Assembly (NCBI GenBank): GCA_947167555.1
Contig: CAMVIO010000064.1
Coordinates: 1 to 9,166, forward strand
Length of the DNA stretch: 9,166 nucleotides
From: an uncultured Selenomonadales bacterium
Lineage (GTDB): Bacteria > Bacillota > Negativicutes > Selenomonadales > Selenomonadaceae
Direction: 5' to 3'
Shown here: positions 1 to 7,406 of the stretch, one piece after another
How the letters are laid out: each line of letters begins with the position of its first letter
Position numbering within the stretch: the first letter of the stretch is position 1
Notes under the pieces: generated by a model
What the model saw: the letters and a program-made list of their open reading frames with translations, nothing else
What the model was told of the DNA's origin: nothing
Database searches by the model: none
Translations under genes and position numbers: made by a program

Positions 1-1275
1 TTCTTGGAGCGCAAAGTGCTGGTGCTGAAGGACGCCCACTTCTTCCTCGAAAACCATCCCGACACCCCCGCCGTCGTCTCCCGGCTCAAAAAGCTGGCGC
101 AACTCATCAATGAAGGGCTGGACGGCTTCAATATCGTCATCGTCTCCCCGGTGACGAAAATCCCGAAGGAACTGGAAAACTACCTGACGCTCCTGACGAT
201 GGACTACCTGACCCAAGAGGACATCCGAAAGGTTATTCAGGACTTCTGCGCGGAGCAGGAAATCGACCCGCTGGAAGAAAAATTCCTGAACGAGCTTTCC
301 CTTGCCTTCAAGGGCCTCTCGGAATTTGAAATCCGAAACATTCTCGCGCTGGCCCTGTCGGACGGCGGCGAAATCACCCGCGCCGACCTCTCGCTGGTCA
401 TCGAGCAGAAGCGGCAGCTCATCCAAAAGGCCGGCATCCTCGAAATGATTCCCCTGAAAGAAAGCCTCGAAGACATCGGCGGCCTCGAAAGCCTCAAAGA
501 CTGGCTGAAGCGGAAAGAAAAAATCTTCAAGAACATCGACGAGGCGGAAGCCTACGGCGTGGACATCCCGAAGGGCGTCTTGATCGCGGGGATGCCCGGC
601 TGCGGCAAAAGCCTGAACGCCAAGGCGGCGGCGAAACTCTTTGGCATCCCGCTCCTGCGCCTCGACATGGGGCGGCTCATGGGGAAATACGTCGGCGAGT
701 CCGAGGCGAATATGCGCCGTGCCATCGCGCTGGCGGAAGCCATCTCCCCCTGCGTCCTCTGGATCGACGAATTGGAAAAAGCCTTCGCGGGTATCGGCGG
801 CGAGGGTGGCGGCGCGGACGTGACCACGCGGCTTTTCGGCACGTTCCTGACATGGCTCCAGGAAAAGGACAGCCTCGCCTTTGTCGTGGCGACGGCGAAT
901 GACATCGCGAAAATGCCGCCGGAACTCCTGCGGAAAGGCCGTTTTGACGAAATCTTCTACGTCGCCCTGCCGAAGCAGCAAGAGCGGGAGAAAATCTTTT
1001 CCATTCATATCAAGCGGCGCAGACCCAAAGACCTCGTAAATATCGACATCAAGCAGCTCGCAGGCAAGACGGAAGGTTACAGCGGCGCCGACATCGAGGG
1101 CGTCGTCAAGGACAGCGTGGAGGAATCTTTCTCAAAGGACGAGGAGCATGTCACCACCGATGGCATCTTGAAAGCTATCAAGAACACGCACTCCCTGTCA
1201 GAGATTATGAAGGATTCCATCAAGAAGATGTCCGACCTTTACGAATCCCGTAAGTTCAAGAACGCATCCAAATGA
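1..1275 (+). CDS. Ycf46-like AAA+ ATPase, 5' end outside the window
   Basis: Classical AAA+ ATPase that should couple ATP hydrolysis to remodelling of a protein partner in the cytoplasm. Numbering from the TTG at position 4: Walker A is GMPGCGKS (196-203), Walker B is CVLWIDE (250-256), sensor 1 is N299 in ATAND, arginine fingers are R310 and R313 in LLRKGRFDE, and a sensor-2-like GYSGAD lies at 358-363. All key residues are present, so it should be active. The first 130 or so residues (VLVLKDAHFFL, then IVIVSPVTKIPKELENY) match the degenerate N-terminal domain of the Ycf46 group. That group is usually about 500 residues, and the frame is still open at base 1, so the true start is probably upstream and the TTG is unlikely to be it. 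The stop is 9 bases before the next gene, which suggests co-transcription and perhaps action on its product. The AAA+ call is firm; the Ycf46 assignment rests on remembered family pattern. Confidence 0.9.
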   Translation, partial: FLERKVLVLKDAHFFLENHPDTPAVVSRLKKLAQLINEGLDGFNIVIVSPVTKIPKELENYLTLLTMDYLTQEDIRKVIQDFCAEQEIDPLEEKFLNELSLAFKGLSEFEIRNILALALSDGGEITRADLSLVIEQKRQLIQKAGILEMIPLKESLEDIGGLESLKDWLKRKEKIFKNIDEAEAYGVDIPKGVLIAGMPGCGKSLNAKAAAKLFGIPLLRLDMGRLMGKYVGESEANMRRAIALAEAISPCVLWIDELEKAFAGIGGEGGGADVTTRLFGTFLTWLQEKDSLAFVVATANDIAKMPPELLRKGRFDEIFYVALPKQQEREKIFSIHIKRRRPKDLVNIDIKQLAGKTEGYSGADIEGVVKDSVEESFSKDEEHVTTDGILKAIKNTHSLSEIMKDSIKKMSDLYESRKFKNASK

Positions 1276-1284
1276 GGTGACGAG

Positions 1285-3039
1285 ATGAAATATGCAAATT
1301 CTCCCGACCCGCAGGAAGCAGAACGGGAAATAAGCCAATCGGAACAGGAAACGGAAAACGACGCTTCCCATGAGGACGCGTCGCAAAAACCGGAAACGTC
1401 CGCGCAGGATGCGAAGGAACAGGACAAAGGCGAGAAACAGCCCAAGGCGGCAAAGACGAAAACGACCATAGAGGCGCGCATCGTCCATGAAGAAATCCAT
1501 CCCACAATGGAGGGCTTCGGCGAGGAAGAGGCGAAAGCCATGCGCCCCATCATGCAAAGATTCCTCGACAGCTACGCGGAGAAGCCGAAGGACATGGCCG
1601 ACGAGGAATGGCTCCGCAAGCGGCTCGCCGAGGAACTGCCGGAGAAATCCGAAGCGGAAATCCGGGAAATGGCCCGCGAAATCGTCGCGGGCGTCGAGAA
1701 ATGCGACAAAAACCTCGCCTCCATCAACGCAGCTTGCGACAGCGGCAAGCGCAAGGAAGATTGGTTCCTCGAAACCATGCAAGAGGCAGCTATCGGCGTT
1801 AATGTCAACGAGTACGGGAACTACCTCGCGAATATAGACCGCACGCTTTTTGAGGCAAACGCGCAGATGTATCGCACCGTCAGCACAAACAGCGATGCAG
1901 TCAGCCAATGCTTTAATCTGGACGGTTTTATTGCCGAGCAATCGCACGTCAATTCGTTCAATGCAAAGGCGGCACTGGGAGAGCCGCAATATCGCGCCGA
2001 AGTCATGGCTCCGGAACCGGGCAAGACCTACGGCAAAAATTCCTTTGACGCTGTAATCCGCAATGCGCGTACGGGGCGGATTGTCCATCAATATCAGTTC
2101 AAGTACGGGCAAGACGCAAAATCTACCATCGCAATGATCAAGCGAGGGAATTATAACAATCAAATCATCATAGTTCCCACGGAGCAAGTGGAAGAGGTGC
2201 AAGCGGCTTGTCCCGGCAAGACAATCACGGATCACATCGGCGGCACGGATAAGGTATCCACCAAGTCCGCCCCGCTCACCAAAGCCGAAGCTAAAAAGTT
2301 GCAGCTACAAGCGCAAGAAAAAGACCGCATCGAATATTATGACTGGAACGCATACAGCACCCGCGACCTTGCGCTGCATCTTGGCAAAAACGCTGCCTTT
2401 GCCGGTACAGTCGGAGCGACGATGGCAACGGGCTTCTACATGGCGAAAAAAGCCTTTGATGGAGAGGAAATCAAGGCGAATGAGGTCGTGGATGTCGCCC
2501 TTCGGACAGGTGCGGACGCGGGCGTAAAAGCCGCCGCTGCCGGTGCGCTCAAAGTCGGCGTGGAAAAGGGCGTTGTACCTGTTTTGACAAAAGGAACGCC
2601 CATCGGGGTAATCACGACGATTGCCTGTGTGGGCATTGAAAACGTAAAAATCATGATGAAAGTCGCCTCGGGCGAAATCAGCGGCAGTCAAGGGCTTGAC
2701 CTGATGGCACGAACCACGACAGCGATGGTATCTGGGCTCTATTGGGGAGCAGCGGGTGCCACTATCGGCGCAGCGGCACTCTCCTTCATCCCGGTCGCGG
2801 GTCCTCTTGTCGGCGGCTTGATCGGCGGCATGGTCGGTTACGCCGCTGGCTCGAAGGTTGGCGAATTGGTATACGAGGGCGCAAAAAAGGTCAAGGAAGT
2901 TGCCAAGACGGTTGTGAAAGGGGCGTGGGAAGGGATCAAGGCCGGAGGACGAGCATTGTGCGGGATGGTATCCTCGGCGGCAAGTACGGTAAGTAATGCA
3001 GTAAGCAGTGCGTTTAGTACGGTTGCAAGTTGGTTTTGA
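1285..3039 (+). CDS. Large multidomain protein: probable PD-(D/E)XK nuclease-like core plus glycine-rich membrane-type tail
   Basis: 584 residues, ATG preceded by GAGGTGA at 1274-1280, 9 bases after the ATPase stop. Residues 1-100 are highly charged (E, K, Q) and probably disordered. Residues about 213-310 look like a restriction-endonuclease fold: E218 in GFIAEQSH, D255 in SFDAVI and Q271-x-K273 in YQFKYG have the spacing of motif I, motif II and a Q-x-K form of motif III, followed by a GNYNNQIIIVP strand. Residues about 365-584 are rich in Ala, Gly and Val, with hydrophobic stretches. The most striking (about 488-532) is a glycine-zipper-like run from GAAGATIG to VGELVYEG, and the protein ends in a Ser/Ala-rich helix closing ASWF. 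There is no signal peptide. One reading is a nuclease or DNA-binding effector that associates with membrane; another is a mobile-element structural protein. GC is high in the first third and lower later. Function is inferred, not known. Confidence 0.72.
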   Translation: MKYANSPDPQEAEREISQSEQETENDASHEDASQKPETSAQDAKEQDKGEKQPKAAKTKTTIEARIVHEEIHPTMEGFGEEEAKAMRPIMQRFLDSYAEKPKDMADEEWLRKRLAEELPEKSEAEIREMAREIVAGVEKCDKNLASINAACDSGKRKEDWFLETMQEAAIGVNVNEYGNYLANIDRTLFEANAQMYRTVSTNSDAVSQCFNLDGFIAEQSHVNSFNAKAALGEPQYRAEVMAPEPGKTYGKNSFDAVIRNARTGRIVHQYQFKYGQDAKSTIAMIKRGNYNNQIIIVPTEQVEEVQAACPGKTITDHIGGTDKVSTKSAPLTKAEAKKLQLQAQEKDRIEYYDWNAYSTRDLALHLGKNAAFAGTVGATMATGFYMAKKAFDGEEIKANEVVDVALRTGADAGVKAAAAGALKVGVEKGVVPVLTKGTPIGVITTIACVGIENVKIMMKVASGEISGSQGLDLMARTTTAMVSGLYWGAAGATIGAAALSFIPVAGPLVGGLIGGMVGYAAGSKVGELVYEGAKKVKEVAKTVVKGAWEGIKAGGRALCGMVSSAASTVSNAVSSAFSTVASWF

Positions 3040-3061
3040 TATTGGGAATGGAGGAACTAAT

Positions 3062-3691
3062 ATGATTTGGACGATTGATTATTGTGTGGAAAGATACGCA
3101 AAAGATACTTCTCTTATGGGGTTTGCTTGCGGGCGACGCTGTCTTCAAAAATATGAGCCATGTATTTATAGTGTTGATAATGATATGCTCTCAATAAAGG
3201 GAATAGGATGCCACATTGACATTGATTTCCAAACAAATGAAATCATACACTATCTTGATAGAGAAATTGCAATGGAAGATGTCAGGGCAGTTACTGACCT
3301 TTATTTTAATGAGATGGATAATAAACAAATTTTTGATGGGTTTCACGTTCAATGGAATATGATTACAGCTTTTTTGATACCGATGATTCGCGCAAAATCA
3401 GAAATGGGATCAAAAGAATGGGTTGAATATTTGAATGGGTATGTAGGTTCAATTACAAATAACCTCTGTAGCTATATAAAACAAGGCAAGTATTGCTATT
3501 TCTATCATAAGTATTCAAAAAACGATATTGAAGTAATCTCTTGTGAAAAGATGATTAAAAAATATATAAAAGAGACACCAGGAAGTATTGATAAGAGTAT
3601 CCTGTTAAACACAGCGCATTATGGCGTAACCCTATACAATGCATTGCTGAAAAACGGCATTATTGCAAGCAATAAGTTTAATATGGATTGA
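3062..3691 (+). CDS. Unrecognised AT-rich orphan, 209 residues
   Basis: I do not recognise this protein. The frame can be extended back to 3008, but ATG 3062 has GGAGG at 3050-3054 and the earlier start would overlap the preceding gene, so 3062 is chosen. The product begins MIWTIDYCVERYAKDTS. It is rich in Tyr, Ile, Asn and Cys (several Cys in the first 50 residues and CSYIKQGKYCYFYH in the middle), has no obvious membrane segment or signal peptide, and ends KFNMD. It lies 22 bases after the large effector-like gene. A hand count of 3061-3120 gives about 35% GC, in sharp contrast to the high-GC ATPase upstream, so it is probably a recent acquisition. Its place directly behind a possible effector would suit an immunity or accessory protein, but nothing in the sequence proves that. 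Confidence 0.7.
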   Translation: MIWTIDYCVERYAKDTSLMGFACGRRCLQKYEPCIYSVDNDMLSIKGIGCHIDIDFQTNEIIHYLDREIAMEDVRAVTDLYFNEMDNKQIFDGFHVQWNMITAFLIPMIRAKSEMGSKEWVEYLNGYVGSITNNLCSYIKQGKYCYFYHKYSKNDIEVISCEKMIKKYIKETPGSIDKSILLNTAHYGVTLYNALLKNGIIASNKFNMD

Positions 3692-3734
3692 ACCGCAAGT
3701 TTAAGTCTTAAATCATTATAGGAAGGTGAGAGAA

Positions 3735-4550
3735 GTGACGTTAAGGAAAATCGAAGAGCCAAAAGAGGAAGAAACCCCGTTAGAGACAAATACAATGGTA
3801 AAAATGGAACGATTTCTTATTTGGGTAAAAGAGATTGCTCTTTATGTGGGAAAAAATACATTGACCGGTTACTATCAGCGTCATCCAATGGATTGTTCGG
3901 AAAGCAAGAAGATTAAGAACATTTACGATTACGATGCATGTATATTACAAAAGAAAGACTCATATTGGCCGAATGATGATCCTTATCTCTGCATTGCTGG
4001 AGGACTGGGAAAAACGGAAAATTTATATGTAAAAATTCTAATTGAAACTATTTTTCCAGTTTATCCTATTAACCCTGATCGTTCTAAACCTGGTGCATTT
4101 TGGCATACCTTTTATCAGAGAAAACTTGTTCCTTATGGCGGAGAATATTTTGTAGAACCAAATGTACAAAATGAAATTAGTCAGTATCAATTCCAATTTC
4201 CATGGAGAGATGACATGGATATTACTCCTATTCAGTATTCTCGGGAAATTCTTTCCCAAAGTATAAATCAGTTGCGTGATTGTAAGGCATATTATGGATA
4301 TACGGAGGATTGGACGTATTACATCATCTTCTGGAACCTCTTCCTCGTAGCAATGGACGACGACATCTACAACGAGCAGCTTGCCACCGTTGCCGAACTT
4401 GCTGCGTGCTTTGGCTTCGATGAGCCGATGATGCGGGATTGGTGCCGCGCCGTCGAGTACGTCTTTGCAGGGAACAAGCTCAGCGAGGATTGCGACTTGG
4501 AGTGCGAAACGGTGGAGGGGGCAAGATTCTTCTTGCATAAAGAGGAGTGA
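3735..4550 (+). CDS. Composite protein with C-terminal TerB-like domain (copy 1)
   Basis: About 271 residues from GTG 3735, which has AGGAAGG about 8 bases upstream; an in-frame GTG at 3726 overlaps that site and is less likely. The first 195 or so residues, including YYQRHPMDCSES and KPGAFWHTFYQRK, are unrecognised. The last 71 or so residues run from FWNLFLVAMDDDIYN through FGFDEPMMRDWCRAVEYV to EGARFFLHK. That stretch is helical, with an acidic DDDIYNE segment and a second acidic FDE segment like the metal-binding motifs of TerB-type domains, and it matches the next gene at 45 of 71 residues. Base composition changes inside the gene: 4141-4320 is 34% GC and 4321-4500 is 56% GC by hand count, with the jump at about 4318, where the shared domain begins. 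The gene therefore looks like an AT-rich body joined to a host-like tail. The TerB assignment is moderate; the shared domain is certain. Confidence 0.75.
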   Translation: MTLRKIEEPKEEETPLETNTMVKMERFLIWVKEIALYVGKNTLTGYYQRHPMDCSESKKIKNIYDYDACILQKKDSYWPNDDPYLCIAGGLGKTENLYVKILIETIFPVYPINPDRSKPGAFWHTFYQRKLVPYGGEYFVEPNVQNEISQYQFQFPWRDDMDITPIQYSREILSQSINQLRDCKAYYGYTEDWTYYIIFWNLFLVAMDDDIYNEQLATVAELAACFGFDEPMMRDWCRAVEYVFAGNKLSEDCDLECETVEGARFFLHKEE

Positions 4551-4605
4551 CGGGACGGTGTTGTTTCTTTTTTGTCGGTTGAGGAATTTTTAGGAGGGAT
4601 TTTGG

Positions 4606-5226
4606 ATGTCGGAAGAAACGAAATTGGCTAAGTTTAGAGTGATTTTGAGTGAAATATCAAATTGGTTCAATTTAGAGGATAGGGCTCTCTATGGCGGAAT
4701 ATTTGGAAAAAGAATAAATGATTATCCTAAAAAGTATTTTGCCTTTCAACTCGAGTCCGGAGTCCCTTGTCGTCCATCCTTTTTAGATAGTTACAATTCA
4801 AACGCCTACATTACCTTATTACAGAAGATAGTCGGAAACTATCCTCGTGATAAGGTGACTGCTATTTCGGATATAGATCAAATCATTGAGATATATAAAA
4901 GGGCGCAAAAAGATGATCAAGCCAATCCATTTTCTGCAACTGCTGGGAAAAGCAAACAATCACGCAATCAAATGATGTTTTGGATGCTGTTCATGGCTGC
5001 ACTTGACGATGAGATTTATAACAATGAACTGGATTCCATTATCGACATTGCTTATTGCATGGACTTTGATGAAGCGATGATTCGTGATTGGTGTCGTGCT
5101 GTGGAATATGTCATGCAAGGGAATCGTTTGCAGGAAGGCTGTGATTTCCCGTGCGAAACGTTGGAAGGTGCAAGATTTTTTTTGCACAAAGACAGCAGTA
5201 ACTCCGTGTTGGAATTATTGCAATAA
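4606..5226 (+). CDS. Protein with C-terminal TerB-like domain (copy 2)
   Basis: 206 residues; ATG 4606 has AGGAGG at 4592-4597, a good spacing of 8. The N-terminal 120 or so residues (SEISNWFNLEDRALYGG onward) have no clear match to the preceding protein. Residues 125-195 repeat its C-terminal domain, 45 of 71 identical, including unbroken RDWCRAVEYV and EGARFFLHK. The DDEIYNNE segment (134-141) and FDEAM (154-158) are candidate metal-binding acidic motifs of a TerB-like fold. Unlike copy 1, this domain is AT-leaning, so the two copies share protein sequence but not codon use. They are therefore not a recent tandem duplication of DNA. It ends with a short extension, NSVLELLQ. The gene sits 55 bases after copy 1 and 13 bases before the next gene, so all three are likely one transcript. 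TerB-like domains are known from stress and conflict-linked operons; a specific role here is not shown. Confidence 0.77.
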   Translation: MSEETKLAKFRVILSEISNWFNLEDRALYGGIFGKRINDYPKKYFAFQLESGVPCRPSFLDSYNSNAYITLLQKIVGNYPRDKVTAISDIDQIIEIYKRAQKDDQANPFSATAGKSKQSRNQMMFWMLFMAALDDEIYNNELDSIIDIAYCMDFDEAMIRDWCRAVEYVMQGNRLQEGCDFPCETLEGARFFLHKDSSNSVLELLQ

Positions 5227-5239
5227 GAGGTGAAATATC

Positions 5240-6070
5240 ATGGCAAAAAAAGTTAGATTTACGTTAGAAATGAAAGATGGCGTGAAGGTCGGGACATTAG
5301 AAGAATTGAAAAATAATTTTGATATGGAGTGTATTGTTGGTCACTTTCTGGATGGCAAACTCGTAAAATGGCTCGAAAATCGTTACTATGAGGAGCTTGC
5401 GGAGAAAGTTTCCGGCCTCGACAAAGACGCGCCGGGCTTCCATCGTGCGCTTTGCGAGATTTTGGGCGTCGAGTACGAGGGCGAGGACGACGAGATCGAC
5501 GTGGACGCGGTGGAGCGGCTGAACGAGAAACGCGCGAAATTGCAGCAGCTTACCGACGACGAGGAAATCTTGTCCCACGCGGGGCAGGTCGCTTTTTCCC
5601 AAGAGGACTTGGCGGAGCTGATCGACGAAGACGAGGCGACCATCTACCTCTGCGGCGAGAAATTCACCGTTCCCGCCAAAGTCGCGAACCGTACCTACAT
5701 CGGCATCCTCGGAAAGCCGGAAATCAGCATCGCCGCCGAGACAAAGGAAGCGCTGGCGGAGAAAAACATCGTCCTCGAAAACGTCCTCCTGCCCGAGCAT
5801 CTGCGGGAAGAAACGCCCCAAGAGCCGGAGCCGCAGGAAACGGGCGCAGAAAACCACAAAATCCGCCAAACCTACCGCCCGTCGAAGCTTCTCGACTTCA
5901 TGCTGAGCGACCAAGACCGCAAAAATGCGGAAAAACTCTTCGACGCGGCGCAAGACATCCTGCTGAACGTAACCTTCGACATCGACCGTGGCTCCCGCCC
6001 CCTGCTGGAAGCGGCAAGAGCGTCGAATATCAAGGGCGGCTTGCAGAGGTGGCTGGAGCGTATGGGGTAA
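5240..6070 (+). CDS. Acidic multidomain protein, full-length member of a family present twice here
   Basis: 276 residues; ATG 5240 follows AAGAGGTGA at 5225-5232. The N-terminal module (1-79, MAKKVRFTLEMKDG to LCEILGVEY) is shared with the protein at 7407-7874 (33 of 79 identical), including EEL..xFDM, GKL..W and CxILGVEY. A charged linker with a helical segment follows (80-110). Next comes a small beta-rich-looking module (110-160) with IYLCGEKFTVP and RTYIGI, an acidic Pro/Glu linker (180-205), and a C-terminal helix pair. The last 32 residues (FDIDRGSRPLLEAARASN to the end) recur as a detached remnant at 7928-8026. GC rises inside the gene from 36% (5221-5400) to 61% (5401-5580), so the first 50 or so codons differ in origin or codon use from the rest. 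I remember similar N-terminal modules in anaerobe hypothetical proteins but can name no function. It has no catalytic motif, signal peptide or membrane segment and is probably cytoplasmic. Confidence 0.8.
   Translation: MAKKVRFTLEMKDGVKVGTLEELKNNFDMECIVGHFLDGKLVKWLENRYYEELAEKVSGLDKDAPGFHRALCEILGVEYEGEDDEIDVDAVERLNEKRAKLQQLTDDEEILSHAGQVAFSQEDLAELIDEDEATIYLCGEKFTVPAKVANRTYIGILGKPEISIAAETKEALAEKNIVLENVLLPEHLREETPQEPEPQETGAENHKIRQTYRPSKLLDFMLSDQDRKNAEKLFDAAQDILLNVTFDIDRGSRPLLEAARASNIKGGLQRWLERMG
5972..6070 (+). repeat. 99-nt direct repeat, copy A (3' end of the acidic protein gene)
   Basis: These 99 bases recur at 7928-8026 in the same orientation with 10 mismatches and no gaps. Here they encode the intact C-terminus from TFDIDRGSRP to the stop codon. 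The two copies are far more alike than the 5' ends of the two genes. Confidence 0.9.
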
Positions 6071-6096
6071 AGTTCGCGGCTATGGAGGACAAGTAA

Positions 6097-6819
6097 ATGG
6101 ATACTGTAAACATGGCAAATCAAATGGTGAACTTTCAGGGTAAGGAGATCAGTTTGGATGACTTCATGATCATGTATGACAACTTCAAGAACATGATGGG
6201 CAAAGTCAGCAAGAAGTTCTTAGAGCCGATCGAAGTCAAAGGAGATAAAAATATCACATTGAAGATCAATCCTGATCATGAGAATGACTATGTAGGAGCT
6301 CTTGAGTTTGTGAGGAATATGTTGATCGCAAAAGGAGAGCAGCAGCCGTTGCGTCTTCTCTTCCAGGCATGGATGGTGGCGAAAGAAGATTTCTGCTACT
6401 ATCTCAAGGAGTTGATTCTTCACAGTAGTATCGGGGATGATAAGAATATTGCGCTGTCCAATATTGTTATGCCGTTTGATGGAGTGGATCAGATGTTTGA
6501 GTATAAAGACAATAAAATCAATATTCTCTTAAACAAAGATCTTATCCGTCTTAAAAATCCCATATCTTTAATTAGTATTGCAGACTATAAAGGGGATGAG
6601 AAGGGTTATAAAGAATATGACAAAGATAATGATCTCTTAATATCTGTTTATGGAGATCTGGGTAAGGATAAAATGAAGAAATGGATTTATTTTTACAAAT
6701 GTCAAAGAGAGATTGAAGATACCAGGTTTATTTGTAAAGATGAGCTAATTCTTCAATATCGTCTTGCAGATCTTGGAGAATGGTTGTATGAGTACAGTCA
6801 AACAAAGGAGGCTTGCTGA
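6097..6819 (+). CDS. Unrecognised AT-rich orphan, 240 residues
   Basis: I do not recognise this protein. ATG 6097 has GGAGG at 6083-6087. The product begins MDTVNMANQMVNFQGKEI, is soluble-looking, and is rich in Asp, Lys and Ile. It has a helical middle (LRLLFQAWMVAKEDFCYYL) and a C-terminal half with alternating hydrophobic residues (NKINILLNKDLIRL, DLLISVYGDL) that suggests beta strands. There are no catalytic motifs, signal peptide or membrane helix. It starts 26 bases after the preceding stop and its own stop overlaps the next start (ATGA at 6819-6822), so it is co-transcribed and probably translationally coupled to the micro-ORF. Composition is clearly lower in GC than the 3' part of the preceding gene, and the abundance of GAT and AAT codons sets it apart, consistent with insertion as a separate module. 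Confidence 0.73.
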   Translation: MDTVNMANQMVNFQGKEISLDDFMIMYDNFKNMMGKVSKKFLEPIEVKGDKNITLKINPDHENDYVGALEFVRNMLIAKGEQQPLRLLFQAWMVAKEDFCYYLKELILHSSIGDDKNIALSNIVMPFDGVDQMFEYKDNKINILLNKDLIRLKNPISLISIADYKGDEKGYKEYDKDNDLLISVYGDLGKDKMKKWIYFYKCQREIEDTRFICKDELILQYRLADLGEWLYEYSQTKEAC

Positions 6820-6917
6820 TGAATACTGAAGCGAGCAACATCAAGATTAACAAGAGAATCAGAAAGTTTGCTCAGATCAGTTTCGATGTTAAACAGTTCG
6901 GAGATGAAGATGACTAG
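6819..6917 (+). CDS. Micro-ORF of 32 residues, coupled to the preceding gene
   Basis: ATG 6819-6821 overlaps the upstream TGA stop by one base and has a near-perfect AAAGGAGG at 6804-6811, seven bases before the start. That is strong evidence that it is translated. The product is basic at first (INKRIRKF) and acidic at the end (GDEDD). It may be a real small protein, or the surviving N-terminus of a larger gene cut off at the TAG. The hairpin at 6905-6930 covers its last codons and puts the TAG in the loop. No function can be assigned. Confidence 0.55.
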   Translation: MNTEASNIKINKRIRKFAQISFDVKQFGDEDD

Positions 6918-6930
6918 GATGTCATCTTCA
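6905..6930 (+). repeat. Perfect 10-bp inverted repeat around the micro-ORF stop codon
   Basis: TGAAGATGAC (6905-6914) is the exact reverse complement of GTCATCTTCA (6921-6930), with a 6-base loop TAGGAT that holds the micro-ORF stop. No U-tract follows, so it is not a typical intrinsic terminator. It could be an RNA processing or stabilising hairpin, a protein-binding site or a recombination scar. Confidence 0.8.
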
Positions 6931-6973
6931 ACGATATATGAGCCGCAATTCTTCAACGAAAGGAGACATTGGA

Positions 6974-7375
6974 ATGAGTTTTGCGTTTGTGTTTACAAAA
7001 AATACGCCTGACACAGGTTACAAGCCGCTCCTAAAATCGGAAGTGAATTATACGCCCACGTCGCCGAAACGCATAGAGGATTGCCGTTATACGTTCGACA
7101 GGGAGCTGTACCGCGAAAACGATGTTTTGGAAGACTCGGCAATAGCCGCCATTGAAAATCGCGCCAATCATATTTTGAACGATGCGGACATCCGCCATGT
7201 TCTCTTTTCTGCGCTCGCTGATGTGCAAGCGACATTTTGGCTGCAAGACGGTATGGACGAAACGCATTTCAGCATAGCAACCTATCAGGACGAAGATTTT
7301 ATTTTGGAAATCGTCTGCGAAGACGAAATCATTTCTGTTGTCTGTTGGGATATGCGGACAATATTTGTTGGCTAA
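6974..7375 (+). CDS. Unrecognised protein, 133 residues
   Basis: ATG 6974 is chosen because AAAGGAGA lies at about 6959-6966; an in-frame ATG at 6938 has no such site and falls just after the hairpin. The product begins MSFAFVFTKNTPDTGYK. It continues through a polar region with CRYTFDRELYREND and a helical AIAAIENRANHILND. It ends in a run with alternating hydrophobic residues (DFILEIVCEDEIISVVCWD) that suggests two antiparallel strands, closing TIFVG. The overall pattern (N-terminal loop, a helix, C-terminal strands) is that of a small soluble alpha/beta protein. Size and position among variable genes would suit an immunity-type protein, but no family is recognised. The stop is 31 bases before the next start, so the two are probably one transcript. 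Confidence 0.72.
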   Translation: MSFAFVFTKNTPDTGYKPLLKSEVNYTPTSPKRIEDCRYTFDRELYRENDVLEDSAIAAIENRANHILNDADIRHVLFSALADVQATFWLQDGMDETHFSIATYQDEDFILEIVCEDEIISVVCWDMRTIFVG

Positions 7376-7406
7376 GTGCGGTGAGCGGCGGGAGGAGAGC
7401 AAAGAC

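Noticed and set aside
1198..2235. Long open frame on the - strand (345 codons) opposite the large effector-like gene
   Set aside because: It lies opposite a well-supported high-GC gene, has no ribosome site, and its product is a Leu/Arg/Phe/Cys-rich mix typical of an antisense shadow.
3008..3061. Upstream start for the orphan gene at 3062
   Set aside because: It would overlap the 3' end of the preceding gene in another frame; GGAGG at 3050-3054 fits ATG 3062.
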